Part shown: one piece after another, positions 11,364 through 23,500 of the stretch
How positions within the stretch are numbered: the first letter of the stretch is position 1
How the letters are laid out: each line of letters opens with the position of its first letter
DNA from: Meandrina meandrites
Lineage: Eukaryota; Cnidaria; Anthozoa; Scleractinia; Meandrinidae
Assembly (NCBI GenBank): GCA_963693305.1
Contig: OY855905.1
Coordinates: forward strand, 25,285,937 to 25,349,936
DNA: 64,000 nucleotides
Direction: 5' to 3'
The notes under the pieces: generated by a model
What the model was told of the DNA's origin: nothing
The model's input: the letters and a program-made list of their open reading frames with translations, nothing else
The model's database searches: none
Made by a program: the position numbers and the translations under genes

Positions 11364-12145
11364 AATAAAGACCCACTATACCTTAAAAACTGGCGTCCTA
11401 TTTCTCTGCTCAACACCGCTACAAAACGTATTGCCAAACGTTTAGAGAAAGTTCTACCCGAGCTCATTAATAGAGATCAAACTGGTTACATAAAAAACAG
11501 GTTCATTGAAGAAAATATACGATTAATTTCGGATGTAATCGACAGTTATGATGAGAACAATCTTCCGGGTTTTCTTTTATTCATAGACTTTGAAAAAGCG
11601 TTTGACTCTCTCGAGTGGAGTTTTCTATTCAAATCTCTTGAAGTTATGAATTTTGGCCCTGTGTTTCAAAGGTGGATCCGAACTTTCTACTCCAACATCA
11701 GCAGTTGTGTCATCAATAACGGCTATACCACGAGATTCTTTCCTCTTAAAAGAGGTGTCAGACAGGGCTGTCCCCTGTCGGGCCTCCTCTTCAGTAAGGC
11801 ACTACCTCTCTGGAACCTCTATTTTCATTCGCCCGCTGTAAACACTACCTCTATTGTTATTCAGGGCTAGGGGCATTGTTATGATCTGCTATCTATTGTT
11901 TTAGTAACCAATGAAGTCACTCGTTCCGAGAGGTAGTGGGCGACCCCTCCTCTTCGTTCTTGCTATAGAGTTCCTTGCTCAGAGTATAAGAGAAAGCAAT
12001 GCGATACAGGGTCTAAATGTTGGTAATAAAGAAGTCAAATTAACTTTGTATGCGGATGACATAACCGCCTTGATCCGGGATGAAACCTCCGCACACCATC
12101 TGTTTGTTCTACTAAAAACTTTGAAAATTCTTCAGGCCTCAAAAT
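11364..12145 (+). pseudogene. LINE reverse transcriptase fragment, interrupted
   Basis: The palm/finger motifs run in one frame from about 11364 to 11792, are broken by the 153-bp MITE plus its 10-bp target duplication, and resume at 11946 with LFVLAIEFLAQ and TLYADD. The net insertion of 163 bases shifts the frame. Catalytic YADD is present but the enzyme cannot be made from this copy. Confidence 0.85.
11793..11945. mobile_element. MITE nested in the LINE (10-bp target duplication)
   Basis: A 153-bp insert is flanked by the direct repeat cctcctcttc (11783-11792 and 11946-11955). Its ends are inverted: cactacctctc near 11800 pairs with gagaggtagtg near 11930-11940, extending with one gap into ggaac/gttcc. 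A 9-11 bp target duplication suggests a Mutator-like or similar family. Removing the insert with one target copy makes the LINE frame continuous again, which fixes the boundaries. Confidence 0.8.
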
Positions 12146-12622
12146 AAACTCGTCAAAAACTGAAGGAATGTGGCTTGGCAGCTCAAAGTGTAATATCGCC
12201 AAGAAAACCTTATTCGGGATATCGTGGCCCTACGTAATCGCCCTGGGAGTAGCTTTCGCCTATGATTCAAACGTCAGCAAAAAAAATAAATTTCGACGAA
12301 AAACTTTCTCAGCTAAAATCGTCTCTAAATTGTTGGACCACAAGAAATTTGACTCTTCTAGGCAGGATTAACATCGTCAAAACTCTAGGTATTTCGAAGC
12401 TAGTGTACAAGTCAACAACTCTGTACTAGTCGTCCCACCAAATTTTGATAAAGAAGTGAACAACGCGTATTTCTGGTTTGTTTGGAACTTCAAGCCAGAC
12501 AAAATCAAACGGAGTACTTTGATAGGTCCTTTTGATAAAGGCGGTCTACAAATGGTTGACTTCTCCATGGTAGCCAAAGCGCTTAAAGCCGCCTGGTTAA
12601 AACGGCTATATGAAAGTAAAGA

Positions 12623-13684
12623 TTGCAATTGGTGTGCGCAATTTTTTCAGCTCTCCGCAAATATGGCAGTAATCTGCTTTTGGAGTCCAGTTATAACGTA
12701 GAAGATTTAGATTTGACTAAAGTTCCGGCTTTCTATAAAACCGTGTTAACTGTTTGGCAAGATCTGCACTCAAAAGCTCCATCTGATGCAGAAGAATATA
12801 CAAGCGAAGTACTCTGGAACAATCGTTTTATTAAGATAGATGGAAGATCAATTTATTATGCATCGTGGCACGAAAAGGGCGTCACAACAATCGGTGACCT
12901 CCTCGATGAGAACAATAAGTTTCTAACCTATAAAAGCTTGCTAGACAAATTTGATCTGCGGACCAATTTTTTGACATACAATGGCGTTATAGCTGCAATT
13001 CCAAAGTCTTGGAAGGCATCTATTCAAAGGCGTTCCATTGCTCTTCAAAACGTTAAAACCACTAGAAACAATCTCTCAGTTACAAATATCACCATGATCA
13101 CCGCTAAGAAATCCCGAATTGTGCTCGCCAATGATGCTTTCATCCCTCCAAACGTAGAATTTAACCTCATTAACATGCATCGAAATCCAACTCTTACTTA
13201 CAAGTTACCTTTCAATGTAACTACAGAAAATAGATTAAGATGCTTTCAGTATAAGGTGATAAACAATATACTCCCCACTAACGATATACTTTATAAAATG
13301 AAAATTAAGCCAGATCCAATGTGCAAATATTGTGAGTCTACTCGAGAAACCTTAACGCATATGTTATTTGAATGCCCCAAAGTAAAGCAATTTTGGCTAA
13401 AAGTTATCGACTGGTGGAATAAGAAAAGAGCCGACGACGCAACCGTAACTTCGAGTGATATCTTGTATGGCTACAAACCTGAATCTACTTCTACTTACAC
13501 CTTTAACCACTTTCTTTTGATAGCGAAATTTTTCATCTTTCAAGCTAAACAAGCGAATCACCCCCCGTCTTTCGAGGCCTTCTATATCTTCCTCAATGAT
13601 AAAATTCGCAGCGAAAAAGAAACCGCTATGAGAAACAACAAGCTTATGAAATATACATCAAAATGGACAACACTTTGTGTATAA
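12623..13684 (+). pseudogene. LINE ORF2 C-terminal fragment with zinc-knuckle domain
   Basis: A 353-codon open frame follows the reverse transcriptase remnants. Around 13200-13400 it has NRLRCFQYKVINNILPTN and the CxxC...H...C zinc-knuckle with FWLKVIDWW after it, the usual end of L1/Tx1-type ORF2. It is open only because decay is incomplete; the upstream frame is broken, so it is not a host gene. Confidence 0.8.
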
Positions 13685-14012
13685 TTATATATTCTGAGCA
13701 TGTCAACTTGCGCACGTCTGCTTCATCCCTTCTCTTCTATATTTTATAACCTTTTTTTTTTCTTTTTCGCTTCCGTGTTTTTTTTTCTGTTTCGCTTTAA
13801 CTCGCTTTCGTGGTCACTGGGATTTTTTTTTACCTACAATATAGGAGAGTAATATCAATAATTAATTAATTTTAAATTTAGTGTGATGTTGTTAATTAGC
13901 TCTGAAAAATATTTATCCCATTGTACTGTATGTATTATATTGTAGCGTAAATTTCGTTCTGTATATTGTTCTGTCATGTTTAAATGCCAAATAAAGTGAA
14001 CAAAAAAAAAAC

Positions 14013-17000
14013 ATATCACTTTCTGACAACTATTTTAGATTATTTCACTGGAAACTCATGTCTCCCCTCATTCCTTGCCATGATGAGACTATACAACCCA
14101 TTACAATGGTAAAAAATCAGTTACTTGGGCTCGCAGCTCTCCCCCGGAGTGGGAAAGCAGCTCTCCACGTGAAATCCAGGCCGTATATTGAATAGTTTAT
14201 CTGTTTTTACTCTGTCTCTTTGATTTGTATGAAACCACCAGTCTGTCGTGTTAATTCTCGCCCGTACAGCAAGCTCCATATAGCAAACACATATTTGGCG
14301 GATTATCTCGGAGTCCCCACATACAGAACGAATCTCCCGGTCTCCCGTACGCGTACCACAACTCCCGGATACGAACTAAAATGCTTAAAATACCCTTATT
14401 TTGACAAAGTTTAGGAGTAAATTTTGAAATAACTTTTGTAGGCGAATGGGGAGAGCTCTATTTTTAACTCTGTTTTGAGTATTAAGAAGAGGTAACTTGA
14501 CGCAAAATTGGCGTTCACCCGTCTTTCCGAATTTGTTTAGGTTGGCATCTCTGCAAACACATGCGTTGTTCCTGTGCAACGGAACATGAATGTGACGGTA
14601 TTTTAAGTTTTTTTTTTTCAATTCATGAAAAAGGACCCCCCCCCCCCCCCCCCCCTACCCCAACGAAAACAAATATAAGCTTCCCAAAAATCCCTCCGAA
14701 AATAAGCCCTCCCGAATGTAAGCACATGGACTTATATTTAGTTACAATTCTTAAGGAAATATAGAACTTTTCCAATATAGGCCCCTTTTGAAACCAGGCT
14801 TGTTTTGTATTTTATGTTGTTAGAGAATGCTTAAAGCTACTCGGAGACTTGTTTAGCGTAATTTTAGAGAGTTTTACTATGTGGTATTCTTATACACACC
14901 AAAGAATTTCAGTCACAGTATATCTCGCCCAAATAGAAACCCAAAGAGTTTTACTGAAAACACATCTGTTCATCCGAGAACACGTCCCCTAGCGCTACGT
15001 AGCCTCCTATGTAAGTCCTCCCTGAAAATTAGGCCATCTGATGCATCTGAAAAGAACGTTTAGCAAAAAACTCAAGGGCTATTTTCGGCCGGAATTCGCA
15101 ACGGACTCAAATATTCGCTATAAGATCGCTACGCCGAGATGTAAATCATATGATTATACAATGTCTAACTAGGTATTAATTTACAGCTTGTGATAACAAT
15201 CATATTACACGAAGGAAGAAAAACTGAGAAGAACTGACGGACAGAATAGACTAACTGAGACTAACAATCATATGCGGGGGAGCTATCCAGGACGCATGTA
15301 ATTAAAGGTGAAACTTCAATAAGAAAACTTGAAAACGTAACAAATGATGATGAAATGATGGAATTGATTTAACTGTTGCAAGAATGTGTCTAAATTTCAC
15401 GGCACTCAAAATCATGAAACAAAGCGTACTCGATACTTGAACAACCAGAGCATAAAAGCAATAGCTTTTCAATTTAAACACCTGTTAGTCTTGAAGGCGC
15501 ACCTGTTATACCATTCACCGCTATGATAACCTTCTTCAGTTCTCGAAAAGTTTGTAGTGCCTCCGACGTTTGCCCCTTTATTCACACCCTGATTCGATCA
15601 CACTTTCTCCTGTAGTTGAAAAAATTGTTGGAGCTAACATATAATGTTAATTCAAAAACACAACATAAAATAATGTTAACTATACTATATACGTCAAAGT
15701 TTCCCCAACAGTCAACTTAGTTTCTGTTGGAAATGACAACCATAAGAACCATGCTTCCTGCCGTAGGTTAACGTTGGAATTTTGCGATCCCTTTTGATCA
15801 ATAACTATCGATCCCTGAAGTTTTTCCATGTGATTTCTTTATAGATTTTAAACAGTTGTCTTAATTATAAGAGCATCTTACAGCACAAAGGCCCTAGTAC
15901 AAGCAGTCGCTTGATCGCTGAAGGGAAACGTAATGAGGGAAAGCTAACCTAAATTGCAATAAGTGATAATGTATAACTTTTAATTCATGTATTTGCTTTC
16001 AAACGGGAAATAAATGACTCGAAAGACATCTGGTGTACTTACCACAATAATAAAAATAAGCAACAATCAAGCGATCGCAAGACAGGTCACCTTGGCATAT
16101 TTAACGATTTAAAATTGCTGTCGTGCTGATGACATAATAAAACGAAAATATCAACCTCTTCTATTTCTAGTTTATTTTTTTAGATTTCGAAGAGTTCTTC
16201 CTTAACTCCACAATTTCATGCGACGAAAGGACCGAATATATTTGTTGCAATAAAAACGATATAAAATCTTTTAAAAACAAAGAGAATATAAATCATGACT
16301 GAAGAGATTGATGTTCATTTTGACATCGTGAGCTGTTTAGATGAAGATTGGTGTCAGATTAGCGATGACAGATCACTGGCGCGTTGTAATATCTTTAGTA
16401 TATAAAACACTAATTAACACTACGTGCTGTTGTAACAATGTTGCTTTTAATCTTTACTTCCTGGTTCTCGGGCTTTTATTTGGAAAATGTTCTAATTGTA
16501 GACGATTCGTCTCGTTCCTTCCAGTTGAAATGCTTTCTTGCCTATAACGAAGTTTTGTCGGATGAAATAATTAATCAGAGATCTCAATCAATTTTCCCGC
16601 TTTAATTTACTTGCTGTGTCTGTTTTGCCAGAGACGACACACATGGGACATGGAACTTTTAAAAATAAATAATGTCGGTCATTATAACTAAAATAGGGAA
16701 GACCTTTCTTCGTAAATGGAATCGCGAAACAGATATGAATGTTCACATGAATTTATCAGGAAATGAGCGCTTCAGAAGCAACTTTTTTTATCAAACATAA
16801 AATGTTTAAAAAACCGGGAAAATTAAGGGAACATGTCGTTTTCGCTGATAAATATTTCAAACGCGAGCTCTTGTGAAATGCAAAAAGAGGAAAGAAATAA
16901 CTAGAGAAACAAAATGACACCTGATATCTTAACAGCTATGACCTGTTATCGCTTGAAAGTTTTTGTTTAGCTCACTAACGTCCATGGTTTAATATTTAGT

Positions 17001-20000
17001 TTGCACAGAAAATATTACTAAACTGGTCTCACTCACCAGATCAGATTTGAGCTGTGTCGAAATTATCAACAGACTTTAAATGGTTCTTGGTCACATCTAC
17101 TTTTAAAGCGTTAGTGTCCAGGAACAAAAATAGAATGGTTGCTCTTCTCTGACCTCTTTCTCATCCAAACGTACATGTAGTTTAGCCGTGTTCTCGGAAA
17201 TTTGATGTACTTAGAAGAGTAAATATTAGCCAGAGAAGCGAAGCTCTGAAGGCTAATATGCTGTTTTAAGAACATCAAATTTCCAAGGGGAAAATAACAA
17301 ACTGATAATTCCGAAACAGAAACACTCTATCGTCTTTGTTGTTCACCACTAAATTTTCTTCCGCGCGCGCCCATTCAGAAACGAGCATCCTGAATTTTTA
17401 ACTTTTTAGGATGAAAGACTTGGAAGCCGAAACAAAACCAGACAAGAAACTCACAGAATGTAGCCAAAGAAACAAAACCAGAAGAGAGAGTCCAGGATGA
17501 CTTGCTTGCGCATGCAAGTTAATCATCCTGGTTTCTCTTTTCTCAGCTTTGCGCCTGGGTTTAACCGTTACCCCTATATTAGAATTCAGGAGCTGGACTG
17601 GGACGGGTCCTGTGGACGATCGCTTATAGAAAACTTAGGCTCGAAGTCTATTTGTTTGAATATACTACCAACCCTACGACATTTCAACCTCAGGTGTATA
17701 TCGGAAACGAGTTTTTCGAAAACGAAACTGTAACGCATCAATCATACAGTTGGGTTCATACTAAAAGATGAATTATTGGTTAAAATAAGTATAATGTTTT
17801 TTCGTGTCGAGCAAATTTTCAAAGCGACGCCTGCTTCACGCCTATGGTTGGTAAGTGATCGGGAGAATTGAGTGAAAAAGATCGGTCCTCTGGGACCTAT
17901 GTATCGCCCTGTCAGATTTCTCTTACCTTGTAAGTATTCCGTGAAGTAACCAAAAATGTACCGTCCCTTCTACCATTTACTCTAGCTCTTCTATAGATTT
18001 TATTCATTTTTTTAACTGCATAATATATTTTGTAGACACTTTTTGTTACGGAGGATTAAAGTTGCTCATCCAGAAACACATATATATTCAATATGCTCTT
18101 CAGTATTTCATAGGAAACTTAATGATATATGGCGTACAAAAAAATGTATATATGAAAAGTGAAAGAAATTTTGTTTTCATTTCTTTGTTATAATGCTTGA
18201 CACATCTAAGAGCTAATATCTGCTATGGAAAAACGGGGTTTTACTGCGCAAAAGCGATTTAGTTAAGCTTAGTACCTGTCCCTAAATCTCAAGAGCGCAC
18301 CATGCTCTGAACTAACAAAGTGTTAACGAACACCCGTTATTGCTTTTTTAAAAATGACTGCTAAGACGTGGCGATGCTGGAATGTAGTAGTTATCCTGCC
18401 GAGTCATACGCTTAGATCCCATTCTTGTCATGACTACTGGACTGAGAAGAGCGGTGTCTGACAGAGAAACTCTTTAAAGACGTTAAAGGTAAGAATAAAA
18501 TTAAACGTTCGAGGCTTTCTTTCTTAAGCATAAGATTTATTGGTATGCGCTGTTTCAAAAGGGAATTATCTTTTTTCGAGATTTAGAACGGAATAGAGAT
18601 ATAGCCTGAGATTTTACCTTTTGGTCTTGATCGAGCAACCCGTGTAATGGGTACTATACGTACTAATTCATTTATTTTTCTTGATATTTTGGGCTGTTGG
18701 TGTTTAAACCAAAATGAGAAAGGGCGGAGTACCAAGAATGTAATCAGATTATTAAGCGCGATGCTCTTCTGTGGCGTAAATTGGGATAAATAATTAAAAC
18801 ATTAGGTCTAAGACAAAATGCGGTCTGTGGAGCTGACGTTCTGACTACAGTTATAGAAATAATAATATCTGGGTCTGTTGAGGTGCCATCTTTTGATTTG
18901 AGAAGATCAGCTTCCCTCTCTCTCTAGAGACTGATTTGTTACGAAAAGCATCCTTGTGTACTGAAATACATTGAATGAGGTAAATAAGTTTATCGGCTCA
19001 AAAAAATATGTGGTGTAAGCTGTCTGTTGTTATCTTTACGTAAGTGAATACTGGGACATTTAAGAAGATAAATCGACTCCTTGGGAATTAACTGCTAAGG
19101 ACAGCTGTTTCGAGCTGGTTTAGTCTCGGTGGTGTGTATTCTTGGAGGACACTACGTACGCCGATGTATTTACAAATTTAACGGCATATGTTCTTATCTT
19201 GCACTATACAATCAACATTCTAATGATTCGTCACGTTTCCATTTATTCATAAGCAGAACGCACTTGTAATCTCAACTTGTTACGTACATGGATCGACCTT
19301 TATGCACGAAGGAAATAAGTACCCGAATAATATATGAACATACCGTTGAGTATTTGACAACCGATAGCAAGTCAATAATAATAACAAATCCAGTATTTTA
19401 AAGAAAAAACGAAAAACAATTTTATCTTGATGAGAGAGAATTTTAGACAGCCACATAAACTAATAACAAAGACATTTTACAGCCCAATTTTCACAGTTTA
19501 CTGAAAGAACGAAAGCTGGTTACCTGCTGGCAGAAATCATTGCCGTTGAGCGTACTTATGCCCTGAATCGGTGGGTGTCAACAAATACCTGTAATTTAAC
19601 TTCGACAAAGCAGTGGAGATTTTAAACTTAGAAAATAAATAAATCGGCACTTAAGTTAAACATTATTCTTGTCACGATTTTATTGGATTACGGAGAAGCT
19701 TTTCTGGCATAGGAAACATTTGAAAATGTTTTTAAAATTTGGATGAAAGAGGTACGCAAAAGCTTTCAAAAGACGCAGTTGTTAATTAAAACATTTCATG
19801 GTCTTTGTCAGAGATGTGACAAATTTCTCTTAACTGATTATAGTTAGTAAAACCTTTTTTACATACTTCGAAAGCTTAACTTTGATAAGTGAGAGACATT
19901 CGCGACCTACGAACAAAACGAAAAAGTTCTGTACTAACTTCAACTACAAAAAGTTAGTATTCAAGTTTTCAACTTGTCGCGATGGTTTGAGTTGTTTGCA

Positions 20001-20429
20001 ATGACAGAATCAGATCTAACAAATCGCTTTTTTAATAGTTTGCAACTGCACTAGGCTTTATTAGTAAAACATTTTTGTTGTTTTTACATGAAAACCATCT
20101 CAATTACATTTCTACGCCATTTTAATTATTACACTGTTTGGTTCCCTCCCACTCACCTGCCTCCCAGTCCACTTATGTCAAGAAATGCACGCAAGTATTG
20201 TTTATAGAGTACTTCATGTCCTGCTGGGCTTTTAGACATTTTCATATACTTCATATTTGATATAATTTTGTGTGTTTTGGTGGGATTTCATTAATGACGA
20301 CACTTTGTGATGCCTATTATGAGGAACATGAATCTCATTACCGTACATTTCTGGACATATCTGAGATGTAATCTTTAGTTGTGTATAACTGTAACTTTAG
20401 CACATAATGTTGCAGAACGTCGTTAAAAG
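14013..20429. other. Intergenic region 5' of gene 2, no gene seen
   Basis: No exon-like open frame or RNA gene is recognised. A poly(C) tract lies at about 14635-14655, followed by ataagc-type motifs like those in the MITE at 8356. A partial inverted repeat (ggaaatttgatg ... catcaaatttcc) spans about 17199-17283. The last few hundred bases should contain the gene 2 promoter, but I see no element I would name. Confidence 0.5.
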
Positions 20430-20502
20430 ATGAATTTGGCTTCCATCGGATATCTGGTGGTCCTTCTTTTATTATTGGAGCTGGTTTGTTACTCAAATGA
20501 AG
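20430..20502 (+). CDS. Gene 2 exon 1: start codon and signal peptide
   Basis: ATG at 20430 opens [20 protein letters not shown], a textbook signal peptide, and the exon closes in phase 1 at a gtactg donor. This fits the phase 1 acceptor of the next exon. An upstream non-coding exon cannot be excluded. Confidence 0.85.
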
Positions 20503-23500
20503 GTACTGTAAGCTGTATTTATACTAGATTATTAAAATAGTTCTTAACTATAATCTTGTTCCTTAGTTCGTCAGGTCGTCAAGTAAAAAGCCTGCGTTTA
20601 GCCGTCTTCTATTTCCTCGCGCGAAAAAGGGGCATGTCCCTTTTTCGCGCGAGGAAATAGGAGACGGCTGCACGCAAGCTATAGAGGAAAGTGTATTGTG
20701 TTCCACATTGTGCTCAACATTCCTCGGCACTTGTTGCTTTATTGGGTCACTCTTTAGATTCATGTTTTGTTTAGTGTCAAAGAGGGATTTAATTTAGAAA
20801 AAAATAATACCATGTATAACGGGAGATAATAAAACCAGAGCAGTAATAAAAGTACTTTTTTATTTAGAAGACCAAGAAGAAGATCCAGATAATATTTTCA
20901 GTGGTGATGCTGTCCTCTTTGCAATAAACGAAACAACAAACACGTCCGCATCTTGGTTAGCTTGCAGCCAAAATGATTGCGATTTCTCGAAACGTCAGGA
21001 AACTGAAAACGTCTACACGCACGCGAGAAAAGTGTTTCACATCTACGGCAAGGGACGCCTGACAACAAATGACCCTATCCGCTACGGAGACGAAGTGGCC
21101 CTGTTTTACAGGGTGAATGACGACGGAAATGGCTTGTGGTTGGGCTGTGCATCAGGAAGGAAGCGCTGTGGACTGGGAACATGTCCCGGATTACCACATT
21201 TAAATCACTGGATGTGGAACAGCAAACATGAGTGCAACGAAAACAAGTTTGTTGTCACTGGAAGTGCAGGTCTCCAGAATGCTACCTTGTCTGGACAGAC
21301 TGTTAGAATAGAACATCAAATAAAATTGATCAGGAAATTAGACTCAACTTCCATTACAGGCAGAAAGGGATACATGGATGACCATGCATCAAAGCAAAAT
21401 GAGGCACCTTTTCTTGACAATTCTAGGCATTGGGTGATAAACAAAGGTAAGCCGTTTCAAAGGAATATTTGAATAGATACAAAATCATTAGATTTTGTCA
21501 AGTTTTCTTTGCATGTTTTGAGTGCCTTGTTGATGACACTGTCACGGGTATTTGCCAAAACAATTTCTCTTTTCATCACAATGATCACGTTCAAACACGA
21601 AGGGGACGTTTACACGGCGATCATTTAATATATTTTAAAAGTATTTCTAGCAGCGTTATAAAAAATTGACTTCTTTGATGTTTTTACATAAAGCTTAGAA
21701 CGATACTGATACATGTACTTTTTTATGCTTGTAAATTGCACAGAAATGATTGGCAAGTGCGGGGATAAACATTATGATGTTCGTTACAAAGTATGCGATA
21801 GATGTGGTTCTGAACCTTATGTTCGACCCAAACACAAAACATGGAAATGTTGTGCTGGAGAGAAGCCATATGATACAGAAACATCCCTATGCTGTGAAGG
21901 AAATGTCAGCGTTTTGTACAATACCCATAGAAGTGCAAAGGAGGCCAGATGTTGTAGTAATGCGGCTTTCTTTCCTGACAGGCAGATTTGTTGTCAAGGT
22001 AAGTTCGGTTTGTTCGGTTTCGGATTTGTTGTTACACAAGTCAAACAATTTTAAAATCTCTCTTCGATCCAATTACCATTTTACCTAACAAAATATTCTA
22101 AGCGAATGAAAGGAAATTCTCAGTGAAAAATATAAACGTAACCGAAAACTGGAACATTTTTTGAACATTTTTTTAGAAGATGTGATTAATAACTTCTAGA
22201 CGCGTTAAAATTTTGTCGGTGGCAGTATTTTTGTTCTGCCTTTTAATAATACTGCTCTTGTAAATACTCGCATCTGACTGGTTAACAGCAGAACAATTTA
22301 TCTCAAATTGTATCGCTAGCTGAAAAATTAATTTTAAGTTAATTGTATCGCTCAGAGTTTCGCGCCAAACAATGCGGCTGCACAACTCGCGGCTTTGATC
22401 GTCAACAATCAATCTAAAAATGATGAATGTTAATTACGTCCCAAACGATAAATTGAACCTGGAAAAGAAATAAACGAACAACTTGACATTAAGGTAAGAT
22501 TTTAAGTAGTCTTTTCAACAAAAAGCTCACTTTCATCGATTTGTAAAGCGAGGATGAGCGAAAAAACGCCGAAAGGACGCCTGGCACCTTTTTAACTAGT
22601 GTGAACATGAAAACTTGCTCGATTCATAAGCTCACATTATAAAAAGAAAATCAGACTTTTTCCAAACTTCCTCTTATCGCTGCGCCACTCATGGAAATTA
22701 CTAAAAAGTTCGACTGATCTTTTCACTCATACAATTTATCTCTAGAACAGACCGTTTTCTTCCCAAAATTGAGTTATTATCAAGTAATCGTAATGGTTCT
22801 TTATAATATTTTATAAAAGGTAAAGTCCGTGACCTCCCTGGTGAAGACACGGATGCTGAAGATGCGATAGTGCAGTGTTGTGGGAGTGAACCTTACTTAT
22901 CAACACATGGAATTTGTTGCAATCACACCATTACACCATTCTACCCGTTAAAGGCAGACAGTAAAGACGTTTTGGAATGCTGTGATGACCAAGGCTTCAA
23001 TAACAGGACAAGCTTTTGTTATTCTTGCGGTAAAAAGAAATACGTTTTGCCAATATCTGAGAAACAGTCTTGGGGTTGCTGTAAAGACAAGGAATTATAC
23101 AAAGATGAAGAATCCAGGTGTTGTGAGTACGGCGTGGAAAGAGGAAAACAATGTAGGTTCACTTTTTGTGTGTTTAATGTCTTTGTAATGGACAATGTAC
23201 TCTGAAAGTAATGAAAATGAAAATAAAATCTTATGATGTGCCTAATATTAAGTGCTTTTAAGCACTTAAAGAGAAGAGACAGTAGGCAAAAAACAAATAT
23301 AGTTTAAAAACTATATTTGTCTCTTCATCAGTTACAATGGCCGTTAAATGTGTTTATCTTCTCTACATGTATAGGCCTCGATAAAATCAATTTAGTCTTT
23401 GTGCGTCGTCTAGTATTCCAAAGTAGTTGGTCTGAAACAAAAGCAGATCACTGACACTGAAAGAATCGTCCAAATTGTACCCTGATGAACAGGAATGTTT

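Larger units (their letters stand above)
11362..14012 (+). mobile_element. 5'-truncated, decayed LINE (L1/Tx1-like non-LTR retrotransposon)
   Basis: The element starts inside the reverse transcriptase (NWRPISLLN at about 11385), keeps FIDFEKAFDS, RQGCPLS and YADD (about 12050), and ends with a C-terminal zinc-knuckle region (CKYCESTRETLTHMLFECPK, about 13323-13382) typical of L1/Tx1-type ORF2. Frames shift at least near 11793, 12145 and 12370-12620, so it is a dead copy. A short 3' UTR ends in aataaa and an A-run at about 13990-14011, as in a target-primed insertion. The endonuclease and the front of the reverse transcriptase are missing. A MITE is inserted in the reverse transcriptase at 11793-11945. 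I could not find a target-site duplication. Confidence 0.85.

Noticed and set aside
12623..13684. 353-codon open frame as an independent host gene
   Set aside because: It is the C-terminal part of LINE ORF2 with its zinc-knuckle motif, followed by the LINE 3' end and A-run.
21750..22088. Alternative frame over galaxin-like exon 3
   Set aside because: It overlaps the Cys-rich frame that has correct splice phases and family pattern; the shadow frame has neither.
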